In this document: piece by piece, positions 8,307 through 14,831 of the stretch
Layout of the letters: each line of letters opens with the position of its first letter
How positions within the stretch are numbered: the first letter of the stretch is position 1
Assembly: GCA_905215855.1 (NCBI GenBank)
Contig: CAJMRT010000026.1
Span: 1-29,084, forward strand
Source: an uncultured bacterium
GTDB taxonomy: Bacteria > Bacillota > Clostridia > Oscillospirales > Acutalibacteraceae
Direction of reading: 5' to 3'
DNA length: 29,084 nt
Program-made: the position numbers and the translations under genes
Notes under the pieces: generated by a model
Told to the model about the DNA's origin: nothing
What the model saw: the letters and a program-made list of their open reading frames with translations, nothing else
Database searches by the model: none

Positions 8307-8593
8307 TATCGTCGCCTCCTTAAAAATGTTAGTTGGCGGGCGTTGCTTTTCAAAACTTTTTTGAAACTCTGCCGGGTGTTTCCTCACCCTGCATTAAAAA
8401 ACCCGTTTAACTATTCAGTTAACCGGGAAGTTCTGAAAGCGTTTGAGCGCAGTTATGGCAAAGCAACCCCATTGCCACTCAATCGCTCTGTGTTTCAATT
8501 TAATCGCCCGGTTTAAAATCGGACATACTCCACGGAAAAACCGGCTTAATGCCGCAACCTCCCGCTTCATCGCATATCTTGTGCAGTCACACA
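8307..8593 (-). promoter_or_regulatory. long structured leader of the S10 operon
   Basis: About 287 nt lie between the predicted transcription start and rpsJ. Reading the minus strand, the leader contains a hairpin at 8445-8488 (GAGCG/CGCTC outer stem, TGGCAA/TTGCCA inner stem) followed by an intrinsic terminator at 8396-8427. The segment 8507-8513 (AACCGGG in the RNA) is complementary to the 5' arm of that terminator (CCCGGTT, 8421-8427), so an antiterminator enclosing the 8445-8488 hairpin is possible. No convincing gene is present on either strand. The ligand (a ribosomal protein or other) cannot be read from sequence. Confidence 0.7.
8396..8427 (-). terminator. attenuator-like intrinsic terminator before rpsJ
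   Basis: On the minus strand an 11-bp stem with one mismatch (arms 8417-8427 and 8402-8412, loop GAAT) is followed directly by six T. It sits about 90 nt upstream of the rpsJ start and inside the leader, so it must be bypassed for expression of the whole ribosomal cluster. Confidence 0.8.
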
Positions 8594-8599
8594 AGCATT

Positions 8600-8628
8600 A
8601 TTATAAACGAAATACCGCATTATTTCAA
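8600..8628 (-). promoter_or_regulatory. promoter of the S10-spc cluster
   Basis: Minus-strand -35 TTGAAA (8623-8628) and perfect -10 TATAAT (8600-8605) with a 17-nt spacer. Predicted start is near 8593. Confidence 0.85.
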
Positions 8629-8718
8629 CCTTTTCGGCAAAATAAGCGGTATAGAAGTTTTTAAAATATTTTTAATTAATTTTGTTTAATTTGTACATAC
8701 TCCCGTTTGCCGATTTTA

Positions 8719-8727
8719 TGTTATAAT
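8719..8727 (+). promoter_or_regulatory. extended -10 promoter of the adenosyltransferase gene
   Basis: TGTTATAAT (extended -10 TGN plus TATAAT at 8722-8727), about 90 nt upstream of the gene at 8818. No good -35 lies at the right distance, which is common for extended -10 promoters. It diverges from the S10 promoter. Confidence 0.6.
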
Positions 8728-8817
8728 TAGGCAGACGAAAATGTCTTTTCTATATTATTGTATATAAGGGATTCCATTTTGTCAATTGTGCAGTTTTATG
8801 AAAAGGAATGACAGACA

Positions 8818-9333
8818 ATGAAGCATTTGTATTTTGGTGACGGTAAGGGCAAAACCACAGCCGCCATAGGAATTGCCGTCAGGGCGGCAGGCAGTAACCT
8901 CAAAGTGCTGTTTGTGCAATTTTTAAAGACGGAATTTTCGGGCGAACGCCATGTTCTCAGCCACACCGAGAATGTGACTCTCACGCTCTGCCCCGCCGAC
9001 CTCAAGTTCACATTTCAGATGAACGAAAAGGAGAAGGCTCAGGCGGCAAAAATTTTCAAGGGTATTTTTGACCGCAGCGTCACACTTGCCCTGACCGAAA
9101 AGTATGATATGGTCGTATTTGACGAAATCATTGACGCAATCAATGCGGAAATGCTGACCGAGTCAGAGGTTGTTGAGTTCATCACCAACGCTCCGTCAAG
9201 TATGGAAATCATTATGACAGGTCACAACCCGTCGCAAAAGATGATTGACCTCTGCGATTATGTGACCGAGTTCAAGAAAATCAAGCACCCCTACGACCGA
9301 GGTATCACCGGCAGAATCGGTGTTGAGTTTTAA
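8818..9333 (+). CDS. cobO: cob(I)yrinic acid a,c-diamide (corrinoid) adenosyltransferase, CobA/BtuR family
   Basis: Transfers the 5'-deoxyadenosyl group of ATP to reduced corrinoid to make adenosylcobalamin, in the cytosol. The 171-aa protein has the family P-loop GDGKGKTTAA at residues 7-16, the segment KVLFVQFLKTEFSGE (29-43) and a Walker B-like FDEI at 101-104. It ends with the typical HPYDRGITGRIGVEF. No other cobalamin gene is nearby, so it may serve salvage rather than de novo synthesis (inference). It stands alone, with an extended -10 promoter upstream and terminator hairpins downstream. The symbol cobO/cobA/btuR depends on nomenclature. Confidence 0.88.
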   Translation: MKHLYFGDGKGKTTAAIGIAVRAAGSNLKVLFVQFLKTEFSGERHVLSHTENVTLTLCPADLKFTFQMNEKEKAQAAKIFKGIFDRSVTLALTEKYDMVVFDEIIDAINAEMLTESEVVEFITNAPSSMEIIMTGHNPSQKMIDLCDYVTEFKKIKHPYDRGITGRIGVEF

Positions 9334-9340
9334 TTTTAAG

Positions 9341-9602
9341 TTCGTGTAGACAGTTTGATATATAAAAACATTTTATGCCCCAGCGTGACTTTGCAATCGC
9401 TTGGGCTTTTTTATGTTCGTGTAGATAGTTTAATATTTAAAAAAACATAAAATGCCCGAGCGTGACTTTGCAATCGCTTGGACTTTTTATGTTCGTATAG
9501 ATAGTTTGATATTTAAAAAACATAAAATGCCCGAGCGTATCATTGCAATCGCTTGGACTTTTTATATTCGTATAGATAGTTTAATATTTAAAAAAACATA
9601 AT
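9341..9602. repeat. 3.5 tandem copies of a 75-76 bp repeat carrying terminator hairpins
   Basis: Copies start at 9341, 9416, 9492 and 9567 (the last partial, to about 9602) with TTCGTGTAGA or TTCGTATAGA. Each full copy has a TTTAATATTTAAAAAAACAT-like AT-rich part, then GCCCGAGCG, a 12-nt loop, CGCTTGGAC and a T tract. The repeat lies between the convergent adenosyltransferase and pncB genes. Confidence 0.9.
9377..9412 (+). terminator. intrinsic terminator after the adenosyltransferase gene (first repeat copy)
   Basis: Stem GCCCCAGCG (9377-9385) with CGCTTGGGC (9398-9406), one mismatch, then six T (9407-9412). Two near-identical hairpins follow at about 9454-9488 and 9529-9563, so readthrough would meet three in a row. 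Confidence 0.85.
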
Positions 9603-9633
9603 CTACCTTTTGCATAATTACATTTAACTAATA

Positions 9634-9666
9634 TAAAAACAGCCGGATAGAAAACTACCCGACTGT
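9634..9666 (-). terminator. intrinsic terminator of pncB
   Basis: On the minus strand ACAGTCGGGTAG (9655-9666) pairs with CTATCCGGCTGT (9639-9650) across a TTTT loop and is followed by a T tract. It lies about 45 nt after the pncB stop. Confidence 0.85.
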
Positions 9667-9711
9667 AAATTTTACTTCTCAAATTTTAATCTTTAAATCA
9701 AACAATCAAAA

Positions 9712-11154
9712 TCACTTTTCATAGATATTGAGCAAAAGAGCCTTGATGTCATAGAGCTTCTTTGAGAGGTCAACATAATAGTTATGCGGATTTTCAAAAC
9801 GCTTAACCTCGTCCCAGAGAAGGTCAATCTGCTCACGGCAATAGGCTGCAATTTCCTCAATTGACGGCGACTCATACACGCACTTGCCGTTCTTGAAGAT
9901 TGGCACAAGGAGTTCCTTTGCGGTATAGTTATCAAGCATTTTTGTTTTCCAAACCGCATTCGGATCGAAAATTGTTCTCGGCTTTGAATCGTCAACAACC
10001 TCATCATAAATGCAAAGCTCATCGGCAATAGCCTTGCCGCTGTCCTTGTCAAAGTAGCGATAAACCTTTTTGAAGTGCGGATTTGTAATCTTGGTTGTAT
10101 TTTCGCTGACCTTGATTTTCGGCACAATTTCACCGCCGTCATTTTCAACGGCAACAAGCTTATAAACACCGCCGAATACAGGCGAACTTGATGAAGTGAT
10201 AAGTCTTTCGCCGACACCGAATGTGTCAACCTGAGCGCCCTGCATCATAAGGTCACGAATAAGGTACTCGTCAAGAGCGTTTGACGCAGTAATTGTACAT
10301 TCTGTAAGACCTGCGTCATCAAGCATTTTTCTTGCTTTCTTTGAAAGATACGAAATATCACCCGAATCAAGGCGGATTGCACACTTGGTCTTACTCTGCG
10401 GAAGAAGAACCTCCTTGAACACCTTAATGGCATTCGGGACACCGCTCTTTAATGTGTTGTATGTATCAACAAGGAGAGTAGGATTATCGGGATACATCTC
10501 GCAGTAGGTTTTAAAAGCGTCATACTCGCTGTTGAACATCTGAACCCATGAATGAGCCATTGTACCGCCGGCGGGAACACCGTAAAGCTCGTCTGTAAGT
10601 GTGCAGGCTGTACCCTTGCAGCCGCCGATATATGCAGCTCTTGCACCGTCAACTGCGGCATTTGCACCCTGAGCACGGCGTGAACCGAATTCAAGTACGG
10701 CTCTGCCCTGAGCGGCACGGACAATTCTGTTAGCCTTTGTCGCAATGAGCGTCTGATGATTGATTGTGAGGAGAAGGAATGTTTCAACAAGCTGAGCTTC
10801 AATTGCAGGCGCTTTGATTGTCATAACAGGCTCGTTCGGGAAAATCGGAGTTCCCTCGGGGATTGCATAAACATCACCGCTGAATTTGAAGTTGCGGAGA
10901 TACTCAAGAAACTGCTCGTCAAAAATACCCTTGCTCTTTAGATACTCGATATCCTCGTCTTCAAAATGAAGTTCCCTGATGTATTCAATAGCCTGTTCAA
11001 GACCTGCCATAATCGCAAAACCGCCGTTGTCGGGAACTTTGCGGAAGAACACATCAAAATAGACATTCTTTTTATAAAAACCGTTTTTAAAATAGCCGTT
11101 TGACATTGTAAATTCGTAGAAGTCACACAGCATAGCCATATTTTCTTTTTTCAT
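9712..11154 (-). CDS. pncB: nicotinate phosphoribosyltransferase
   Basis: Makes nicotinate mononucleotide from nicotinate and PRPP with ATP hydrolysis (Preiss-Handler NAD salvage), cytosolic. The 480-aa protein shows EFGSRRAQG (155-163) and the region GGTMAHSWVQMF with the candidate phospho-histidine H201. RLDSGDISYL (261-270) and GVGERLITSSSSPVFGGVYK follow. This is the longer Firmicutes-type NAPRTase. I chose the ATG at 11152-11154, 6 nt after AAGGTG; an upstream GTG at 11161-11163 overlaps the ribosome binding site. It is monocistronic and convergent with the adenosyltransferase gene. Confidence 0.95.
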   Translation of the reverse strand: MKKENMAMLCDFYEFTMSNGYFKNGFYKKNVYFDVFFRKVPDNGGFAIMAGLEQAIEYIRELHFEDEDIEYLKSKGIFDEQFLEYLRNFKFSGDVYAIPEGTPIFPNEPVMTIKAPAIEAQLVETFLLLTINHQTLIATKANRIVRAAQGRAVLEFGSRRAQGANAAVDGARAAYIGGCKGTACTLTDELYGVPAGGTMAHSWVQMFNSEYDAFKTYCEMYPDNPTLLVDTYNTLKSGVPNAIKVFKEVLLPQSKTKCAIRLDSGDISYLSKKARKMLDDAGLTECTITASNALDEYLIRDLMMQGAQVDTFGVGERLITSSSSPVFGGVYKLVAVENDGGEIVPKIKVSENTTKITNPHFKKVYRYFDKDSGKAIADELCIYDEVVDDSKPRTIFDPNAVWKTKMLDNYTAKELLVPIFKNGKCVYESPSIEEIAAYCREQIDLLWDEVKRFENPHNYYVDLSKKLYDIKALLLNIYEK

Positions 11155-11199
11155 AATAATCACCTTGAATGAGATTGTATATTCTGCAACGCAGAAGCA

Positions 11200-11227
11200 T
11201 AGATATAGTTTAGTCTTTTTTCGTCAA
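11200..11227 (-). promoter_or_regulatory. possible pncB promoter
   Basis: Minus-strand TTGACG (11222-11227) and a weak -10 TATCTA (11200-11205) with a 16-nt spacer. A short hairpin TTCTGC/GCAGAA (11182-11196) follows in the leader. Confidence 0.4.
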
Positions 11228-11298
11228 TTTGTAAAGCGGAATTTGCACAAAAGCCGTTAAAATCCAACCCTCTTGCCTATACATTTTTAATATCTCGG

Positions 11299-11326
11299 TT
11301 GACATTTTACCGCTTAAAGGTATAAT
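11299..11326 (+). promoter_or_regulatory. promoter of the 55-aa zinc-ribbon gene
   Basis: Perfect TTGACA (11299-11304) and perfect TATAAT (11321-11326) with a 16-nt spacer, 39 nt upstream of the start codon. Confidence 0.85.
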
Positions 11327-11364
11327 TAAGTTATATCGAAAACAATCCACTCGGAGGTAAAAAT

Positions 11365-11532
11365 ATGAACAGCGAAAATAATAAACTATGCCCATTCTGC
11401 GAAAGCGAAATGATGATTATTCAGGACAACCTCAACAACGGCAAGCCATACCTTGAATGCCCCACCTGCGGACTCCGTTTTCAAATTGAAGGCTTCCCCG
11501 AAAATCCGCAGGAAATCAGAGAAACCGAGTAA
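11365..11532 (+). CDS. 55-aa zinc-ribbon protein of unknown function
   Basis: A real small gene judging by its consensus promoter, its GGAGG 8 nt before the ATG, and a two-knuckle zinc ribbon: CPFC at 9-12 and CPTCG at 32-36, 19 residues apart. The rest is acidic and hydrophilic (it starts MNSENNKLCPFCESEMMII and ends ENPQEIRETE). No membrane or signal segment. It resembles stand-alone zinc-ribbon proteins seen in Clostridia, and I do not recognise a defined function. It stands alone between pncB (divergent) and tRNA-Trp. Confidence 0.8.
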   Translation: MNSENNKLCPFCESEMMIIQDNLNNGKPYLECPTCGLRFQIEGFPENPQEIRETE

Positions 11533-11609
11533 GTTGTTCTGAACACTTGTATTGCAGATATTGAAAAAATCACCGCTCGGCTCAAAATGTCAAATTTCAC
11601 AAAAATGTG

Positions 11610-11638
11610 TTGACAAATCGACTGAACGGTGATATAAT
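11610..11638 (+). promoter_or_regulatory. promoter of tRNA-Trp
   Basis: Perfect TTGACA (11610-11615) and TATAAT (11633-11638) with a 17-nt spacer, about 70 nt upstream of the tRNA. Confidence 0.9.
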
Positions 11639-11710
11639 CTATCTTGCGTTGAAATTTGTAAGTAAGTTTGCAAAACCGACTTTCGTAATTTCATCGGTTA
11701 AAATTAATAT

Positions 11711-11786
11711 AGGGGTATAGCTCAGTTGGTAGAGCAGCGGTCTCCAAAACCGCGTGCCGAGGGTTCAAGTCCTTCTGCCCCTGCCA
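11711..11786 (+). tRNA. tRNA-Trp (anticodon CCA)
   Basis: 76 nt. The acceptor stem AGGGGTA pairs with TGCCCCT and the CCA is encoded at 11784-11786. The anticodon stem GCGGT/ACCGC encloses loop CTCCAAA (anticodon CCA). The T arm GAGGGTTCAAGTCCTTC is normal. The integrase gene 243 nt downstream points to this tRNA as the likely attachment site of the element. Confidence 0.97.
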
Positions 11787-11795
11787 AGGTATGAT

Positions 11796-11836
11796 GTCTC
11801 AAAAATGGCTTAGATAAGCCGTTTTTGAGACTTTTT
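11796..11836 (+). terminator. intrinsic terminator after tRNA-Trp
   Basis: A 15-bp stem (arms starting GTCTCAAAAA and ending TTTTTGAGAC, one T-G wobble) with a 6-nt loop, then TTTTT. It begins 10 nt after the tRNA end. Confidence 0.9.
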
Positions 11837-11875
11837 CTTTTTGCAGAAATTTTCTCTGTCGGCAACTTTTTTCGG

Positions 11876-11897
11876 ATTTTCTAAAAATTTTCTAAAA
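11876..11897. repeat. tandem 11-bp direct repeat near the element end
   Basis: ATTTTCTAAAA occurs twice back to back (11876-11886 and 11887-11897), with a related TTCTAAAAA further on near 11980. It lies between the tRNA and the integrase stop. The rest of 11837-12029 is AT-rich and shows no gene. Such repeats may be arm-type integrase binding sites; this is inference. Confidence 0.5.
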
Positions 11898-12029
11898 ATT
11901 GTGATTTTCGACTTGAAAATTAACGGCACAAGATATCAGTAATCATCAGGATTTTCGCATCTTTTTTACCGCAAAATCCGTTCTAAAAATACAGTAAATT
12001 TTCCGAAAAATGAAAATTTATTCACGGAA

Positions 12030-13208
12030 TTACAAATCAATTTTCAGCTTTGTATCAAGAGTGCGTGAAATGTTCAGTTTGCTTGTTTTATCAACATGAG
12101 CATAAAAGTTCAATGTGGTTGCGGCACTGCTGTGTCCGAGCCACTCCTGAACCTGAACAACCGTAAATCCCATATTAAGCAAATTACTTGCAACGCTGTG
12201 TCTGAGGTCATGAAGTCGGATATTCGGCAAATCACTCTCAACAATCATTTGATGAAAATTTTTCGTGAGATAATTCGGTGTGATGACCTTGCCGTCAGGC
12301 CATACACACACATAATCGTTGTCAATATAGCCGCTGCCGAGCAACCTCTTTTCACTCTCCTGCTTTCTTTTTTGAGCAAGCAGATATTGAAATACCTTGT
12401 CGGGAATCGGAAGTGTTCTGTAACTGCTTTCGGTCTTTGGCGGTGAAGTATATGAGCCACCGACATGCTGTTGAAGTGTTTCGCTGATTGTAATTGTCCT
12501 GTTTTCCATATCAACGGCTTTCCACTTCAAGCCAAGCACCTCTCCACGGCGTAATCCAAATACGGCGCAGATTGTAACAGGCACTTCAATCGGGGTGTCC
12601 TTAACTGTCTTCAAAAGCTCATTAACCTGCCTTTCGTTCAAATACTGGCTTTTGAATTTTACCGAATGAGGCTTTCTTGCAAGTGTCGCAACATTGACCG
12701 TTATAATGCCCTTTCGTGCCGCATCATTCAAAGCCTTGCTTATGCAGCGGTGGATGTGCGTTATAGTTGTGGGCGACAGCGGTTCGCTCCCGTCAGATTT
12801 ACTCTTTTCAAAAACAAGGTACTTGTAAAAATCTTCAAGGTCACTCACTTTCAATTCCTGAATTTTTATTCTTCTCGGATAAAAGTACGGCACAATATGG
12901 TTTCCCACATTTCCCGAATAGCCTCTGTATGTATTCGCCCTGATTTCCGGCTCAATTTCATCAAGCCACTCAACCATATAATCGGCAAAATACATATCGC
13001 AGTAGTCCACATTGCGTTTTGAATACTCACGGCACTTTTCATTGAGAAATTCCTTTGCCCGCTTTTTATTCCCTTTGACTTCAAAACCTGTTGAAATCCA
13101 TTTTGTTCTGTATTTGATTTTTCCTTTTTTAGTAAGTTCGTTTGTTCTCAGGCTCAGAACTGCATAATATTTTCCGTCCTTTACCTGAAGGCTGCCTGAT
13201 ACTCCCAT
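12030..13208 (-). CDS. int: tyrosine site-specific integrase
   Basis: Phage/ICE-type integrase of 392 aa that would catalyse insertion at tRNA-Trp and excision. An N-terminal arm-binding region (about 1-60) and a core-binding SAM-like domain (about 70-170) precede the catalytic domain. Active-site residues visible are R220 (GLRRGEVLGLKW), K258, H333 and R336 (HDLRH), H359 (WLGHS) and the nucleophile Y369. All are present, so it should be active. AAAGGAG lies 7 nt before the ATG. Its 3' end faces the tRNA, the usual arrangement for tRNA-integrated elements. An 87-nt gap with a strong hairpin separates it from the excisionase. Confidence 0.95.
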   Translation of the reverse strand: MGVSGSLQVKDGKYYAVLSLRTNELTKKGKIKYRTKWISTGFEVKGNKKRAKEFLNEKCREYSKRNVDYCDMYFADYMVEWLDEIEPEIRANTYRGYSGNVGNHIVPYFYPRRIKIQELKVSDLEDFYKYLVFEKSKSDGSEPLSPTTITHIHRCISKALNDAARKGIITVNVATLARKPHSVKFKSQYLNERQVNELLKTVKDTPIEVPVTICAVFGLRRGEVLGLKWKAVDMENRTITISETLQQHVGGSYTSPPKTESSYRTLPIPDKVFQYLLAQKRKQESEKRLLGSGYIDNDYVCVWPDGKVITPNYLTKNFHQMIVESDLPNIRLHDLRHSVASNLLNMGFTVVQVQEWLGHSSAATTLNFYAHVDKTSKLNISRTLDTKLKIDL

Positions 13209-13230
13209 TTATAATCTCCTTTCATAATGA

Positions 13231-13282
13231 GAACAGACTGCCAATGCACATACTAATTGTACTCTGCGTTGACAGTCTGTTC
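13231..13282 (-). other. strong hairpin between xis and int
   Basis: The 18-nt arms (13231-13248 and 13265-13282) start with a perfect GAACAGACTG/CAGTCTGTTC and match at 16 of 18 positions; one mismatch becomes a G-U pair in the minus-strand RNA. No T tract follows, so it is not a standard terminator. It may control integrase expression at RNA level, or be a recombinase or excisionase binding site. Confidence 0.6.
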
Positions 13283-13295
13283 AAGTGTTTATCGG

Positions 13296-13508
13296 CTATT
13301 TCTCGTTACTTTTTTCGGCATTGAGAAATTCTTCGAGATATTTTTTAGGAATGATATATCTACGCCCCGCTCTAACGGATTTGATTGTACCTTCTTTAAG
13401 CATTTTATAGGTCAATGTTCTGCCTGTATGGAGAATACTCATAAGATCAACCGTAGTCAGCACATCACTGTAATTGTCGAGAATACCTTTCTTTTCGCTT
13501 TCGCTCAT
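13296..13508 (-). CDS. xis: excisionase-family helix-turn-helix protein
   Basis: 70-aa protein with a MerR-like winged helix of the excisionase/HTH_17 type: LTTVDLMSILHTGRTLTYKMLKEGTIKSVRAGRRYIIPKKYLEEFL, about residues 17-62. Such proteins bend att DNA and bias the integrase toward excision. It starts 9 nt after GGAGG, 15 nt downstream of the FtsK-like gene and upstream of int, consistent with one operon. Confidence 0.85.
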   Translation of the reverse strand: MSESEKKGILDNYSDVLTTVDLMSILHTGRTLTYKMLKEGTIKSVRAGRRYIIPKKYLEEFLNAEKSNEK

Positions 13509-13523
13509 AAATTCACCTCCAAT

Positions 13524-14831
13524 CTATAAAATATTTTCATCAAACCAATAAGCCTGAAAGATTTTTCCGCTGTTTGTCAAAAACCGTCCCTGTGAAGATT
13601 TTGCAATTTTATCTGAGGCATCCGTATTGTCAAGAATAATCTGCGACAACACATTATCCGCCCTACCGCATATTCTCGTATCAATGTTATTCCGTATCTG
13701 ACCGTTGAGGATTGCGGCATCAGGTCTTTGTGTTGCAAGAACAAGGTGAATTCCAAAGGCTCTGCCCTGCCTTGCTATTATTGAAAGTTCGGATTCGATT
13801 TTCAAAATTTCATCCTTCTGTTGCTTTGAAAGACCTGTTTTATCAAGCACCTCGGCAATCTCATCACACGCAAATACAATTCTGTAAAGTTTTTTCTCGG
13901 CACTACGATTGTATTCGTCAATATTTGCGACACCTGCCGTGCGAAGAATTTGTTTTCTGTTTTGCAATTCATCGGTTATGCTGACAAGCACCTTATGCAA
14001 GGTTTTTTCATCAGTCAGCAAAGAGCATTTTGTATGCCATATCGGCGGAAAGTCTACACCGCCTTTGAAATCGGCAATATAGACTTTTGCATCCTTTTTG
14101 ACGCATTGCATCAAAACAAGCTTGAGTAAAACGCTCTTGCCCGAACCTGTTGAACCACCGATAAGCATATGCGGAATTTTGGCAATGTTTACACTCACCC
14201 GTCCTGAATAACCTTCACCAAGCACAATTTCAAAATTCTCATCGCTCAGCAAATTTTCCGACCATTCGATATAATCCGAAAGCCTGTTTTCACCGTCAAC
14301 ACATCTGATAATCACGACACGGCAATCATCGCCCTCACGCATCTCATCAATATGTATATTGAGTGCAGATTCTATTCTGTCTTGATTATCAGTCCATTCC
14401 GACAGAGGAATGCCAAAGGTTTTGAATTTGAGAATCATAACCCTGTTATTACTTTTATCAACTGATTTTGACAAAAGCAACGGTGCTTCTCCTGCGGAAT
14501 TTACAAATCCTATTCTGTGCAAATTGTTGCTGACACCGATTGAGCCAAACGGCATACCGATTAAAAAAGTCAGGGCAAATGTTACTGTCGGAATCAAAAT
14601 AAATACAAGCACAGAAGTCATAAATTTCTGCAAATTCTGAAAGTAACCGTAAGGCTGCCAGATTGAATAGCGACGTTCCCAGAAAATCAAACAAAATGCA
14701 AGATAGATAATCGCAACAACTCTGCCCGAGTTTTTTCTAAAAATTCTTTTCAAACCGTTGCTGAAATATATTACGATAATTCGCATATTCCAACCGTTGT
14801 GAAGACTCGACTTATTATTGTTGTCAATCAT
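13524..14831 (-). CDS. FtsK/SpoIIIE-type DNA-pumping ATPase (TcpA-like coupling protein)
   Basis: 435 aa. Two N-terminal membrane segments (about 37-50 and 71-92) are followed by an FtsK-type motor domain. It has Walker A GGSTGSGKS (225-233), DFKGGVDF (254-261), Walker B IVFACDEIAEVL (318-329; D323, E324) and QGRAFGIHLVLATQRP (355-370). Relatives in Gram-positive mobile elements (TcpA, YdcQ) pump element DNA to a transfer channel. Here it likely moves Rep-processed DNA, but self-transfer genes are absent, so a mobilisable element is more likely than a self-conjugating one. GGGAGG lies 8 nt before the ATG, and the gene overlaps the end of rep by 8 bases. Confidence 0.88.
   Translation of the reverse strand: MIDNNNKSSLHNGWNMRIIVIYFSNGLKRIFRKNSGRVVAIIYLAFCLIFWERRYSIWQPYGYFQNLQKFMTSVLVFILIPTVTFALTFLIGMPFGSIGVSNNLHRIGFVNSAGEAPLLLSKSVDKSNNRVMILKFKTFGIPLSEWTDNQDRIESALNIHIDEMREGDDCRVVIIRCVDGENRLSDYIEWSENLLSDENFEIVLGEGYSGRVSVNIAKIPHMLIGGSTGSGKSVLLKLVLMQCVKKDAKVYIADFKGGVDFPPIWHTKCSLLTDEKTLHKVLVSITDELQNRKQILRTAGVANIDEYNRSAEKKLYRIVFACDEIAEVLDKTGLSKQQKDEILKIESELSIIARQGRAFGIHLVLATQRPDAAILNGQIRNNIDTRICGRADNVLSQIILDNTDASDKIAKSSQGRFLTNSGKIFQAYWFDENIL

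Noticed and set aside
8307..8387. Longer rpsJ start adding 27 residues
   Set aside because: The extra residues do not fit S10, and the good Shine-Dalgarno sits before the internal ATG at 8306.
8443..8664. 73-codon plus-strand reading frame in the S10 leader
   Set aside because: No ribosome binding site, and it lies antisense to a structured leader with a terminator and promoter.
9341..9602. CRISPR-like array
   Set aside because: The units are about 75 bp and almost identical throughout with no variable spacers; they are tandem duplications of a terminator.
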